The notes below the pieces were generated by a model. It saw nothing but the letters and a program-made list of their open reading frames with translations, searched no databases and had not been told where the DNA came from. The position numbers and the translations under genes were made by a program. From Datisca glomerata (taxonomy: Eukaryota; Streptophyta; Magnoliopsida; Cucurbitales; Datiscaceae), in the NCBI GenBank assembly GCA_003255025.1, contig QANY01005492.1:432297-496296 (forward strand): 64,000 nt of DNA, in the 5' to 3' direction. This document shows positions 14,901 to 27,298 of this stretch, one piece after another. The stretch's first letter is position 1, and every line of letters starts with the position of its first letter.

Positions 14901-16989
14901 CTCTCTATCTCGCTCTCTCCCTCACTTTCTCTTCCTCTCTCCCTGTCTCTCTCTCTCTCGCTCTCTCTCTCTCTTCCTTCCTCTTTCTCCCTTTCTCTCT
15001 CTTTTTCTATCTTTCTCCCTCTCTCTCTTCCTTCCGCTTTCTCCCTTTCTCTCTCTCGTTCTCTCTCTCTCTCTCATTCTCTTTCTCTCGCTCGCTCTCT
15101 CTATGCCTCACCCTCCCTCCGTTCCTCTCTCTCTCTCAATCACTGTCTCCCCCTCTCTCCCTCTCTCTATCCCCCTCCGTCTCTTTTCCCCTCACTCTCT
15201 CTCACCGTCTCTTTCTCTCTATCTCTCTCTTGCTCACACACTCTCTCTCTCTTTCTCACTCTCTCTCTCCCTATCTCTCTCTCCCTCTCTCGCCCTCTTC
15301 ACTGTCTCTCTCACACTCTCCCTCCCTCTCTCTATCTCGCTCCTCTCTCTCTAACTCTCCTTCTCTCTCTCTTCCTCTCTCCCTCTCGCTCTCTCTAAGT
15401 CACTCTCACTCTCTCGCTCTATCTCTCTCTCTCTCTTTCCCTCTCTATCCTTCTGTTCCTCTCTCTCTCGTTCTCCCTTTCTCTGTCATTCTCCCTCCCT
15501 CCCTCTCTCTCTCTTCCTCTTTCTTTCTCGCTCTCTCCTTTACTTTCTCTTCCTCTCTCTCACTCTCTTACTCTGTCTCTCTTACTCTCTCTCTCTCTCT
15601 CTCACTCTTTCTCTCCTACTCTCTCTCCCTCTCTATCTCCCCCTCTTTTTCTCACACACACTCTCTCTCTCGCTTTCTCTCTCTCTCTCTCTTACTCTTT
15701 CAATCTCTCCCCCTCTCTCATTCTCTATGTCTTTTCCCCCCTCACTCTCCCTATCTCCCTTCCTCTTTCTCGCTAACTCTGTCTATCTCAACTCACACTC
15801 TCTCTCTTCCTCTCTTCACTCGCTCTCTTTCTCTCACTCTCCCTCCCTCATGCTATCTCGCATCTCACTCTCTCTCTCCCTTCCTCTCTCTTCCTCTCGC
15901 CCTCTCCCTCCCTCTCTCTCTCACTCTTTCTCTTTCCCTCTCTCTCCATCCGTTCCTCTCTCTCTCACTCTCCCTCTAACTCACTCTCCCTCCCTCCCGC
16001 TCGCTCTCTCTCTCTCCCTATCTCTTCTCGCTCTATCCCTCACTTTCTCATCCTCTCAGTTTCTCTCTCTTACTCTCACTCTCCCCCTCTCTCTCTTACT
16101 CTTTCTCTCCCTCCCTACCTTCCCCTCTCTCTCACTCTCACTCTTTCTCTCCTTCTCTCTCTAACTCTCCCTCCCTCCCCCCTTTCTCTCTCTCTTTCGC
16201 TATCTCTCTCTCTCTATCTCGCTCTCTCCCTCACTTTCTCTTCCTCTCTCCCTCTCTCTCACTCTCTCTCTCGCTCTCTCTCTCTCTCTTCCTTCCTCTT
16301 TCTCCCTTTCTCTCTCTCTCTCTCTTTCTATCTCTCTCCCTCTCTCTCTCTTCCTTCCACATTCTCCCTTACTCTCTCTCCTTCTCTCTCTCTCATTCTC
16401 TCTCTCTCTCTCGCTCTCTCTTTTCCTCACCCTCCCTCTTTTCCTCTCTCTCTCTATCACTCTCTCTCCCTCTCTCTATCCTCTCTGTCTCTTTTCCCAT
16501 CACTTTCTCTCTCACTGTCTATTTCTCTCTATCTCTCTCTTGCTCACACACACACTCTCTCTCCCATGATCACTCTCTCTCTCCCTATCTTTCTCTCTCG
16601 CCCTCTTCACTCTCTCTCTCTCACTCTCCCTCCCTCTCTCTATCTCGCTCCTCTCTCTCTAACTCTCCCTCTCCCTCTCTCTTCCTCTCTCCCTCTCCCT
16701 CTCTCTCACTCACTCTCACTCTCTCGCTCTATCTCTCTCTCTGTTTCCCCCTCTATCCTTTTGTTCCTCTCTATCTCGTTCTCCCCCTCTCTCTCATTCT
16801 CCCTCCCTCCCTCACTCTATCAATCTCTCGCTCTCCCTCTCTCTATCTCGCTCTCTCACTCACTTTCTCTTCCTCTCTCTCACTCTCTTGCTCTGTCTCC
16901 CTCTCTCTCTCTCTTACTTTGTCTCTCTCCCTCCCTACCTTCCTCTCTCTCTCTATCTCTCACACTTTCTCTCCTTCTCCTTCTCCCTC

Positions 16990-17420
16990 TCTATCTCCCC
17001 CTCTTTTTCTCACACACTCCCTCTCTCTCTCACTTTCTTTCTCTCCCCCTCTCTCACTCTTTCAATCTCTCCCCCTCTCTAATTCTCTATTTCTCTTTTC
17101 CCCTCACTCTCCCTATCTCCCTGTCTCTTTCTCGCTAACTCTGTTTATCTCCTCTCACACACTCTCTTTTGCTCTCTTCACTCTCTCTCTTTCTCTCACT
17201 CTTGCTCTGTCTCCCTCTCCCTCTCTATCTCCCCCTCTTTTTCTCACACACTCCCTCTCTCTCACTTTCTCTCTCTCTCTTACTCTTTCAATCTCACCCC
17301 CTCTCTCATTCTCTATGTCTCTTTTCCCCTCACTCTCCCTATCTCCCTGTCTCTTTCTCGCTAACTCTGTCTATCTCCTCTCACACACACTCTCTTGCTC
17401 TCTTCACTCTTTCTCTATCT
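16990..17420. repeat. Nested local duplication, period about 229 bp, in the array
   Basis: A block running from 'tctatctccccctcttttt' through the CA run, the 'ctttcaatctc' phrase and the 'gctaactctg' anchor is present twice in a row, starting near 16,995 and near 17,224. The copies differ at scattered positions. It shows a second, smaller duplication scale inside the 1.2-1.8 kb unit. Confidence 0.75.
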
Positions 17421-19839
17421 CCCACCCTCTCTCTATCTCGCTCCTCACTCTCTCTCGCTCTCCCTTCCTCTCTCTCTTCTTCTCTCTCTCTCTGTCTCTC
17501 TCGCTCTATCTCTTTCCCTCTCTCTCTCCTTCTCTTCCTCTCTCTCTCTCTCGCTCTCCCTCTCTCACTCTCCCACTTTCCCTCTCTCTCTCTCTTCCGC
17601 TCTCCCTCTCTCTCTCTCTATCTTGCTCTCTCCCTCACTTTCTCTTCCTCTCTCTCCCTCTCTCTCACTCTCTCTCTCTCTCGCTCTCTCTCTCTCTTCC
17701 TTCCTCTTTCTCCCTTTGTCTCTCTCATTCTCTCATTTTCTCTTTCTATCTCTCTCTTTCTCTCATTCTCTCTCTCTCTCATTCTCTCTCTCCCTCATTC
17801 TCTCTCTCTCTTCCTTCCTCTTTCTCCCTTTCTCTCTCTCTTTTTCTATCTCTCTCCCTCTCTCTTCCTTCCGCTTTCTCCCTTTCTCTATCTCATTCTC
17901 TCTCTCTCATTCTCTTTCTTTCTCTCTCTCGCTCTGTATTTGCCTCACCCTCCCTCCGTTCCACTCTCTCTCAATCAGTCTCTCTCCCTCTCTCCCTCTC
18001 TCTATCCCTCTCCGTCTCTTTTCCCCTCACACTCTCTCATTGTCTCTTTCTCTCTATCTCTCTCTTGCTCACACACACTCTCTCTCTTGCTCACACTCTC
18101 TCTCCCTATCTCTCTCACTCTTACCCTCTTCACTCTCTTTCTCTCACACTCTCCCTCCCTCTCTCTATCTCGCTCCTCTCTCCCACTCGCTCTCTCTATC
18201 TCTCTCTCTTTCCCTCTCTATCCTTCTGTTCCTCTCTATCTTGTTCTTCCTCTCTCTATCATTCTCCCTCCGTCCCCCTCTCTCTCTCTCACTCTCCTTC
18301 TCTCTATCTCGCTCTCTCCCTCATTTTCTCTTCCTCTCTCTCACTCTCTTGCTCTGTCTCTTACCCTCTCTCTCTCTCTTACTTTGTCTCTCTCCCTCCC
18401 TACCTTCCTCTCTCTCCCTCACTCTTTCTCTCCTTCTCTCTCTCTCCCTCTCTATCTCCCCCTCTTTTTCTCACACACACTCTCTCTCTCTCGCTTTCTC
18501 TCTCTCTTACTCTTTCAATCTCTCCCCTCTCTCATTCTCTATGTCTCTTTCCCCCTCACTCTCCCTATCTCCCTGTCGCTTTCTCGCTAACTCTGTCTAT
18601 CTCTTCTCATACTCTCTCTCTTCCTCTCTTCACTCTCTCTTTCTCTCACTCTTCCTCCCTCCCCTATCTCGCACCTCACTCTATCTCGCTCTCCCTCCCT
18701 CTCTCTCTCTTCCTCTCTCCCTCTCCCTCCCCCATGTCTCTCTTTCTCTCTCCCTCTCTCTCTCGCTCTCTCTCCTCTCTCTCTCACTCTCACTCTGTTA
18801 TTCTCTCCCTCTCTCACTCTCTCCCTCTCTCACTCTCTCTCTTTCCCTCTGTTCCTCTCTCTCTCTCTCGCTCTCCCTCTCACTCACTCTCCCTCCCTCC
18901 CGCCCGCTCTCTCTCTCCCTATCTCTTCTCGCTATGTCCCTCACTTTCTCATCCTCTTAGTTTCTCTCTCTTACTCTCCCTCTCCCTCTCTCTCTCTTAC
19001 TCTTTCTCTCCCTCCCTACCTTCCCCTCTCTCTTAATCTCACTCTTTCTCTCCTTCTCTCTCTAACTCTCCCTCCCTCCCCCTTTCGCTCTCTCTCTTTC
19101 GCTCTTCCTCTCTCTATCTCACTCTCTCTCACTTTCTCTTCCTCTCTCCCTCTCTCTCACTCTCCTCCTTCCCCTTTCTCCCTTTCTCTCTCTCTTTTTC
19201 TATCTCTCTCCCTCTCTCTCTTCCTTCCGCTTTCTCCCTTACTCTCTCTCGTTCTCCCTCTCTCATTCTCTCTCTCGCTCTCTTTTTCCCTCAGCCCCCC
19301 TCTGTTCCTCTCTCTCTCTCAATCACTCTCTCTCCCTCTCTCCCTCTCTCTATCCCTCTCTGTCTCTTTCCCCCTCACTTTCTCTCTCACTGTCTCTTTC
19401 TCTCTATCTCTCTCTTGCTCACTTTCTCTCTCTTGCTCACACTCTCTCTCCCTATCTTTCTCTCTCTCGCCCTCTTCACTCTCTCTCTCTCTCTCTCACT
19501 CTCCCTCCCTCTCTCTATCTCGCTCCTCTCTCTCTCTCTCTCTCACTCTCCCTCCCTCTCTCTATCTCGCTCCTCTCTCACTCTCCCTCCCTCTCTCTAT
19601 CTCGCTCCTCTCTCTCTAACTCTCCCTCTCTCTCTTCCTCTCTCCCTCTCCCTCTCTCTCACTCACTCTCACTCTCTCACTCTATCTCTCTTTCTTTCCC
19701 TCTCTATCCTTATGTTCCTCTCTCTCGTTCTCCCTCTCTCTCTCATTCTCCCTCCCTCCCTCACTCTGTCTATCTCTCGCTCTCCCTCTCTCTATCTCGC
19801 TCTCTCACTCACTTTCTCTTCCTCTCTCTCACTCTCTTG

Positions 19840-19878
<39 letters not shown>

Positions 19879-19944
19879 TCTGTCTCTCTCCCTCCCTACA
19901 TTCCTCTCTCTCTCTCTCTCACTCTTTCTCTCCTTCTCCCTCTT

Positions 19945-20345
19945 TCTCTCTATCTCCCCCTCTTTTTCTCACACACTCCCTCTCTCTCTCACTTTCTCTC
20001 TCTCTCTCTCTTACCCTTTCAATCTCTCTCTCTCTCTCTCTTACTCTTTCTCGCTAACTCTGTCTATCACCTCTCACACACTCTCTCTTTCTCTCTTCAC
20101 TCTCTCTCTTTCTCTCACTCTTTCTCTCCTTCTCCCTCTCCCTCTCTATCTCCCCCTCTTTTTCTCACACACTCCCTCTCTCTCTCTCACTTTCTCTCTC
20201 TCTCTCTCTCTCTCTCTTACTCTTTCAATCTATCCCCCTCTCTCATTCTCTATGTCTCTTTTCCCCTCACTCTCCCTATCTCCCTGTTTCTTTCTCGCTA
20301 ACTCTGTCTATCTCCTCTCACACACTCTCTCTTGCTCACTTCACT
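19945..20345. repeat. Second nested local duplication, period about 200-245 bp
   Basis: The same CA-run to 'gctaactctg' block is again doubled, with anchors at 20,053 and 20,297. The first copy lacks part of the 'ctatgtctcttttcccctc' phrase that the second copy has. It resembles the duplication at 17 kb, so the same part of the unit has doubled more than once. Confidence 0.7.
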
Positions 20346-23300
20346 CTCTCTCTTTCTCTCACTCTCCCTCCCTCCCTCTATCCCGCTCCTCACTCTCTCT
20401 CGCTCTCCCTTCCTCTCTCTCTCTCTTCCTCCCTCTCTCTCTCACTCTCTCTCTCTCTCTTTCCCTCTCTCTCTCCTTCTCTTCCTCTCTCTCTCTCGCT
20501 CTCCCTCTCTCTCACTCTCCCTCTTTCCCTCTCTCTCTCTCTCTTCCGCTCTCCCTCTCTCTCTCTCTATCTTACTCTCTCCCTCACTTTCTCTTCCTCT
20601 CTCCCTCTCTCTCACTCTCCCTCTCGCTCTCTCTCTCTCTTCCTTCCTCTTTCTCCCTTTTTCTCTCTCGTTCTCTCTTTCTCTCTCTCTATCTCCCTCT
20701 CTCATTCTCTCTCTCATTCTCCCTCTCTCATTCTCTCTCATTCTCTCTCTCTCCGTCTCTCACACTCTCTCTTCCCCTCTCTCTCCCTCCGTTCCTCTCT
20801 CTCTCTCGCTCTCCCTCCCTCCCCACCGCTCTCTCTCTCTCTTTCACTCTCCCTATCTCTTCTCGCTCTGTCCCTCACTTTCTCATCCTCTCTCTTTCTC
20901 TCTCTACCTCTCCCTTTCCCCCTTTCTCACTTGCTTTCTCTCACCCTCCCTACCTTCCCCCTCTCTCTTTCTCTCACTCTTTCTCTCCTTCTCTCTCTCG
21001 CTCTCCCTCTCTCTCTCACTCTTCCTCCCTCCTCACTCTCTCTCTTTTGCTCTCCCTCTCTCTCTATCTCGCTCTCTCCGTCACTTTCTCTTCCTCTCCG
21101 CCCCTCTCGCTCTCTCTCTTCCTTCCACTTTCTTCCTTTCTCTCTCTCATTCTCTCATTCTCTATCCCTCTCTCTCTTCCTTCCACTTTCTTCCTTTCTC
21201 TCTCGAATTCTCCCTTTCTCTCTCTTGTTCTCTCTCTCTCTCATTCTATTTCTCTCTCTCACACATTCTCACTCTCTCGCTCGCTCTCTCTTTCCCTCAA
21301 CCTCCCTCCGTTCCTCTCTCTCTCTCAATCACTTTCTCTCCCTCCCTCCCTCTCTATATCCCTCTCTGTCTCTTTTCCCCTTACTCTCCCTCTCTCACTG
21401 TCTCTTTCTCTCTATTTGTCTCTTGCTCACTCTTTCTCTCTCTCTCTCCATATCTCTCTCACACGCTCTCTCTCACTCTGTTCACTCTCTCTCTCACACA
21501 CTCTCCCTCCCTCTCTCTCTCTCGTTCCTCTCTCTCTCACTCTCCCTCTCTCTCTCTTCCTCTCTCCCTCCCCCTCTTTCTCACTCACTCTCACTCTATT
21601 TCTCTCACTCTCACTCTCTTTTCTTCTATTCCTCTCTCTATGTCTCATTCTCCCTCTCCCTCTCATTCTCCCTCCCTCCCTCTCTCTCTGTCTCTCTCTG
21701 TTTCGCTCTCCCTCTCTCTATCTCGCTCTCTCCCTCACTTTCTCTTCCTCTCTCTCACTCTCTTACTCTGTCTCTCTCCCTCTATCTCTCACTCTCTTAC
21801 TCTGTCTCTCTCCCTCTATCTCTCTCTCTCTTACTCTGTCTCTCTCCCTCCCTACCTTCCTCTCTCTCTCGCTCTTTCTCTCATTCTCGCTCTCCCTCTC
21901 TATCTCCCCCTCTCATTCTCACAAACACTCTCTCTCACTTTCTCTCTCTCTCACTTTCTCTCTCTTACTTATTCAATCTCTCCCTCTCTCTTGTTCTCTC
22001 TCCCTCTCACTGTCCCTCTCTGTCTCTTTCCCCTTCACTTTCCCTATCTCCCTGTCTCTTTCTCTCTCTCTCTTTCTCACTCACTCTGTCTATCTCTCAC
22101 ACTCTCTCTTTCGTTCTCTTCACTCCCTCATTCTCTTACTCTCCCTTCGTCTCTCTATCTCACTCCTCTCTCTCGCTCTCCCTCCCTCTCTCTCTCCGTG
22201 TCTCTCTCTTCCTCTCTTCCTCTTCCTCCCTCTTTATCTCTATGTATCTCCCTTTCTCTCTCCCTCTCTCTTTCCTTCTCTCTCTCCTTCCCTTCCTCTC
22301 TCTCTCTCGCTTTCCCTCTTCTCTCACTCTCCCTCCCTCCCTCTCTCTCTCACTCTTTCGTTCTCCCTCTCTCTCTATCTCGCTCTCTCCCTCACTTTCT
22401 CTTCCTCTCTCTCCCTCTCTCTCTCTTCCTTCTACTTTCTCCCTTTCTCTCTCTCGTTCTCTCTCCCTCTCTCTCTTCCTTCCACTTTCTCCCTTTCTCT
22501 ATCTCGTTTTCTCTCTCTCTCATTCTATTTCTCTCTCTCACTCACTCTCCTCTCTTGTTCTCTCTCTCTCGTTCTCTCTTTCCCTCTCTCTCCCACCGTT
22601 CCTCTCTCTCTCTCACTCACTCTCTCCCCCATTCTCCCTCTCCCTCTCTCCCTCTCTCTGTCCCTCTCTGTCTCTTTCCCCCTCACTCTCCCTCTCTCAC
22701 TGTCTCTTTCTCTCTATCTCTCTCATGCTCAATCTCCCCATCTCTCTCCCTATCTCTCTCACTCTCTCTCGCGCTCTCTTCACTCTCACTCTCACAGTCT
22801 CCCTCCCTCTCTCTATTTCGCTCCTTCTCTCTGCCTCTACCTCTCTCTCTATCTTCCTCTCTACCTCCCTCTCTCTTCCTCTCTCCCTCTCCCTCTCTCT
22901 CTCACTCACTCTCACTCTCTCACTCTCTCTCTCTCTCTCTCTCTTTCCCTATGTCTTCCTCTAATCCTCTCACTTTCTCGCTCTCGCTCTCTCTCTCTCT
23001 CTCTCTTCTTCTGTTCCTCTCTCTCTCTCTCGCTCAGCATCTCTCTCTCATTCTCTGTCCCTCCCTCTCTCTCTCACTCTCTCACTCTCTTACTCTATCT
23101 CCCTCCCTCTCTCACTTACTCTGTCTATCTCCCTCCCTACCTTCCTCTCTCTCTCTCTCACTCTTTCTCTCCTTCTCTCTCTCCCCCTCTCCTTCTCACA
23201 CACACACTCTCTCTCTCACTTTCTCTCTTTCTTACTCTTTCAATCTCTCCCACTCTGTCTCTTTCCCCTCACTCTCCCTCTCTCACTGTCTCTCTCTCTT

Positions 23301-24152
23301 TCGCTCACTCTGTCTCTCTCTGTCACACACTCTCACTCTCTCTCTCTCTCACTCATTTAATATCTCCCCCTCTCTCATTCTCTCTCCCTCTCTATGTTCC
23401 TCTCTATCTCTTTCCCCCTCACTCACCCTCTCTCACAGTCTCTCTCTCTCTCTCTCTCACTCTCTTCACTCTCTCTCACTCTCCCTCCCCCTCTCTATCT
23501 CGCTCGTCTCTCTCTCTCTCTCACTCTCCCTCCCTCTCTCTCTTCCTCTCCTCTCTCTCTCTCTCTCTTTCTCTCGCTCTCTCTCTCTTTCCCTCTATTT
23601 CGTTCCATTCCTCTCTATCTCTCTCTCTCCCTCCCTCCCTCCCCCCCCCTCTCTCTCTCTTTCTCTTTCGCTCTCCCTCTCTCTCTCTCTCTTTCTCTTT
23701 TGCTCTCCCTCTCTCTCTATCTCGCTCTCCCCCTCACTTTCTTTGCCTCTCTCCCTCTCTCTCCCTCTCTCTCACTCACACTCTCTCTTCATTCCTCTTT
23801 CTCTCTTTCTCTCTCTAATTCACTCTCTCTATCTTCCTTCTTCTCTCTCTATCATTCTCTCTCTCTCTCTCTCTCTCACTCACTCTCTCTCTCCCTCTTT
23901 TTCCACCTCTATGTCTCTGTCCCCCTCACACTCTCTCTATCTTTCTCTCCCGCTCTCTCTCTCTCTCACTCACTCACTCACACTCTCTCTCTCCCTTCCT
24001 CTCTCTCTTTCTTTCTTTCTCTCTCTCTCTCTCTCTCTCGTTCTCTCTTTAACTCTCACACTTTCTCTCTCTCTCTCTCTCTATCTCTACTTCTATCCCT
24101 ATTTATTTGCTTCTCTATCTCTCTCCCCTCACTCTCTCTCTTTCTCTTGTTT

Positions 24153-24154
<2 letters not shown>

Positions 24155-24184
<30 letters not shown>
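24155..24184. repeat. (AC)15 microsatellite inside the array
   Basis: This perfect AC run of 15 units is the longest in the window. It follows 'cttgttta' and returns to CT runs. It sits at the CA-run position seen in other array units but is much expanded. Confidence 0.95.
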
Positions 24185-24187
<3 letters not shown>

Positions 24188-27100
24188 CTCTCTCTCTCTC
24201 TCTCCCTTTCTCTCATTTTCTTTCTCTCTCACTCTCTTCTCTAACACTCTCTCTCCCTCTTTTCCTCTCTATCCCTCCCTCCCTCTCTCATTCCCCATCT
24301 CTCTTTCTTGTTCTCTCTCATCTATTGTTTTTGCGCTCTCTCCCTCTCTCTCTGGCTCTCTGCACTCGCTCTCTCCCTCTCTCTCACACACTCTCACTCT
24401 CTCTCTCTCTCTCTCGCTCTATCTCTTTCCCTATCTCTCCTTATGTTCGTCTCTCTCTTTCTCGCTCTCCCTCTCTCTCTCACTCTCAACTCCATCCCTC
24501 CCTCCCCTCTCTCTCTCTCTCTCTTTCATTCTCCCTCACCCCCTCACTTTCTCTTCCTCTCTCTCTTTCTCTTACTCTCTCTCTCTCTCACTCTATCTTT
24601 CTTACTCCGTCTCCCTCCCCCCTACCTTCCTCTCTCTCTCTCTCTGTCTCGCTCTTTCTCTCCTTCTCTCTATCCCCCTCTCCTTCTGGCACACACACAC
24701 ACTCTCTCTCTCTCACTCTTTCAATCTATCCCTCTCTCTCATTCTCTCTCCCTCTCTATGTCCCTCTCTGTCTCTTCCCCCTCACTCTCCCTCTCTCACA
24801 GTCTCTCTCTCTCTCTCGCTCTCCCTCTCCCTCTCTCTCGCTCTCTCCCTCACTTTCTCTTCCTCTCTCGCTCTCTCTCTTCCTTCCTCTTTGTCCCTTT
24901 CTCTCTCTCGTTCTCTCTTTCCCTCTCTCTCTCTCCCTCATTCTCTCTCTCACTCACTCTCACTCTCTCACTCTCTCTCTCTCCCTCCGTTCCTCTCTCT
25001 CTCCCTCATTCTCTCTCTCACTCACACTCTCTCACTCTCTCTCTCTCTCCCTCCGTTCCTCTCTATGTCCCCCTCTCCTTCTCACATAGTCTCTATCTCG
25101 CGCTCTCTCACTTACTCTTTGAATCTCTCCCTCTTTCTCATTCTCTCTCCCTCTCTTTGTCCTTCTCTGTCTCCTTCCCCATCACTTTCCCTCTCTCACT
25201 GTCACTTTCTCTCTCTCTCTCTTACTCAGACACTCTCTCTTTCTCTCTCGTGCTCACTCTTTCTCTCTCACACTCTCTCTCTACTCAATTTCTCTCTCTC
25301 TCCCTCTATCTCTCTCACGCTCCCTCTCTTCTTTATCTCACTTTTTCACACACTCTCTCCCTTGCTCTATCTCTCTCCCTCTCTCTCTTACGCTGTCTCT
25401 CTCCCTCCATACCTTCCTCTTTCTCTCTCACTCTTTCTCTCTCTCTCCTTCCCCCTCTCTCTATCTCCCTCTCTCCTTCTCACACACTCTCTCTCACTCT
25501 CTCTCTCTCGCTCTTTCTCTCTAACTCTTTCAATCTTTCCCTCTCTAATTCTCTCTCTCACTTTCTCTCTCCCTTTCCCCGTCTCTCGGTCCCTCTCTGT
25601 CTCTTTCCCCCTCACTCTCCCTCTCTGACTATCTCATTCTTTCTCTCTTTCTTGCTCACACACTCTCTCTCTATCTTTCTCACAACCTCTCTTTCTCTCT
25701 TTTACTCTCACACTCTCCCACCCTCTCTCTATCTCGCTCCTCTCTCTCTCTCTCGCTCTTCCTCTCTCTCTCTTCGTCTCTCCCTCTCCCTCTCTCTCTC
25801 ACTCACTCTCACTCTCTCGCTCTCTCTCTCTCTCTCATTCTCTCTCTTTCCCTCTCTCCTTCTATTCCTCACCCTCTCTTTCTCGCTCTCCCTCTCTCTC
25901 TCACTCTCCCTCCCTCCATCCCCCCTCTCTCTCTTTCGTTCTCCATCTCTCTGTCTCCCTCTCCCCCACACTTTCTCTTCCTCTCTCTCTCTTTCTCTTG
26001 CTCTCTCTCTTCCTCTATCTCTCTTACTCTATCTCTCTCCCTCCCTACCTTCCTCTCTCTCTCTCTCACTCTTTCTCTCCTTCGCTCTCTCCTCCTCCTC
26101 TCTATCTCCCCCTCTCCTGCTCACACACTCTCTCTCCCGCTCTCTCTCTCTCTCTCTCACTCTTTCAATCTCTCCCTCTCTCATTCTATCTCTTTCTCGT
26201 TGTTCCTCTCTGTCACTTTCCCCCTCACTCTCCCTCACTCACAGTCTCTCTCTCTCTATCTCTCTATCTCTCTCACACACTCTCTCTCACTCGCTCTTTT
26301 CACTCTCTCTTTCACTCTCCCTCCCCCTCTCTATCTCGCTCGTCTCTCTCTCTCGCTCTCCCTCCCTCTCTCTTCCTCTCCCCCCTCTCTGTCTCTATTT
26401 ATCTCGCTCTCTCTCTTTCCCTCTCTCTCGTTCCATTCCTCTCCCTCCCTCCCTCCCTACCTCTCTCTCTCTTTCTCTTTCACGCTCCCTCTCTCTCTAT
26501 CACGCTCTCTCCCTCATTTTCTTTACCTCTCTCCCTCTCCCTCACTCTCTATCGCTTGCTCTCTCTCTTCCTTCCTCTTTCTCTCTTTCTCTCTCTCATT
26601 CACAAAACACTCTCTCTTCCTTCTTCTCTCTCTCTATCATTCTCTCTCTCTCTCACTCTCACACACTCTCTCTCCTTCTCTCCCTCTTTCTCCACCTCTA
26701 TGTCTTTTTCCCCCTCACACTCTCTCTATCTCTCTCTCCCGCATTCTCTCTCTCTTTCTCACTCTCTTCTCTCTCTCTCTCACTCACTCACTCTCTCTCC
26801 CCTCCTCTCTCTCTCTCCCTCTCTCTCTCTCGTTCTCTCTCTCTCACTCTCACACTTTCTCTCTCTCTCTCTCTGCTTCTCTCTCTATTTCTTTGCTTCT
26901 CTATCTCTCTCCCCTCACACCCTCTCTCTCTTTCTCTTGCTCACTCTATCTCTCTCTCTCTCCCTTTCTCACTTTTTCTTTCTCTCTCTCTCCCTCTCTT
27001 CCTCTCTATCCCTCCATCCCCCTCTCCTTCCCCATCTCTCTCTCTTGTTCTCTCTCCTCTATTGTTTTCACGCTCTCTCCCTCTCTCTCTCTCACTCTCT

Positions 27101-27297
27101 CTCACTTTCTTCGATATCTTTCTCTTATTCTCTCTCCTCCATTGTTCTCCTCTCTCTCCCCCTCTCTTCCTTACTATATCTCTCTGCCTGCTTTCTCTAT
27201 CGCTCTATCACTCTCTCGTTCCCTTATTACTCTCTCGCTTTCTCTATATCTCTCTCCCACTTTCCTCTCTCTCCCTCCCTCCCCCCTCTCTCCCCCT

Positions 27298-27298
27298 N
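27298..27298. other. Single ambiguous base (N)
   Basis: This is the only non-ACGT character in the window. It lies in a CT-rich context next to the point where the array changes texture, so it may mark a consensus problem or a forced join. Confidence 0.95.

Larger units (their letters stand above)
1..27250. repeat. Array domain 1: degenerate higher-order repeats of about 1.2-1.8 kb
   Basis: Anchor phrases recur in the same order through this part. The phrase 'gctaactctgtctatctc' or a close variant begins near 1,133, 3,767, 8,053, 9,284, 10,808, 12,637, 14,313, 15,772, 17,134, 17,360, 18,586, 20,053 and 20,297. From 8,053 on, the long spacings are 1,231, 1,524, 1,829, 1,676, 1,459, 1,362, 1,226 and 1,467 bp. 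Before each anchor one usually finds a CA run, 'ttactctttcaatctctcc' and 'ctccctatctccctgtctc'; after it comes 'cacactctctcttgctctcttcac'-like text. This argues that the array grew by duplication of long units, not only by dinucleotide slippage. Unit borders are approximate because I aligned by eye. Confidence 0.75.
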
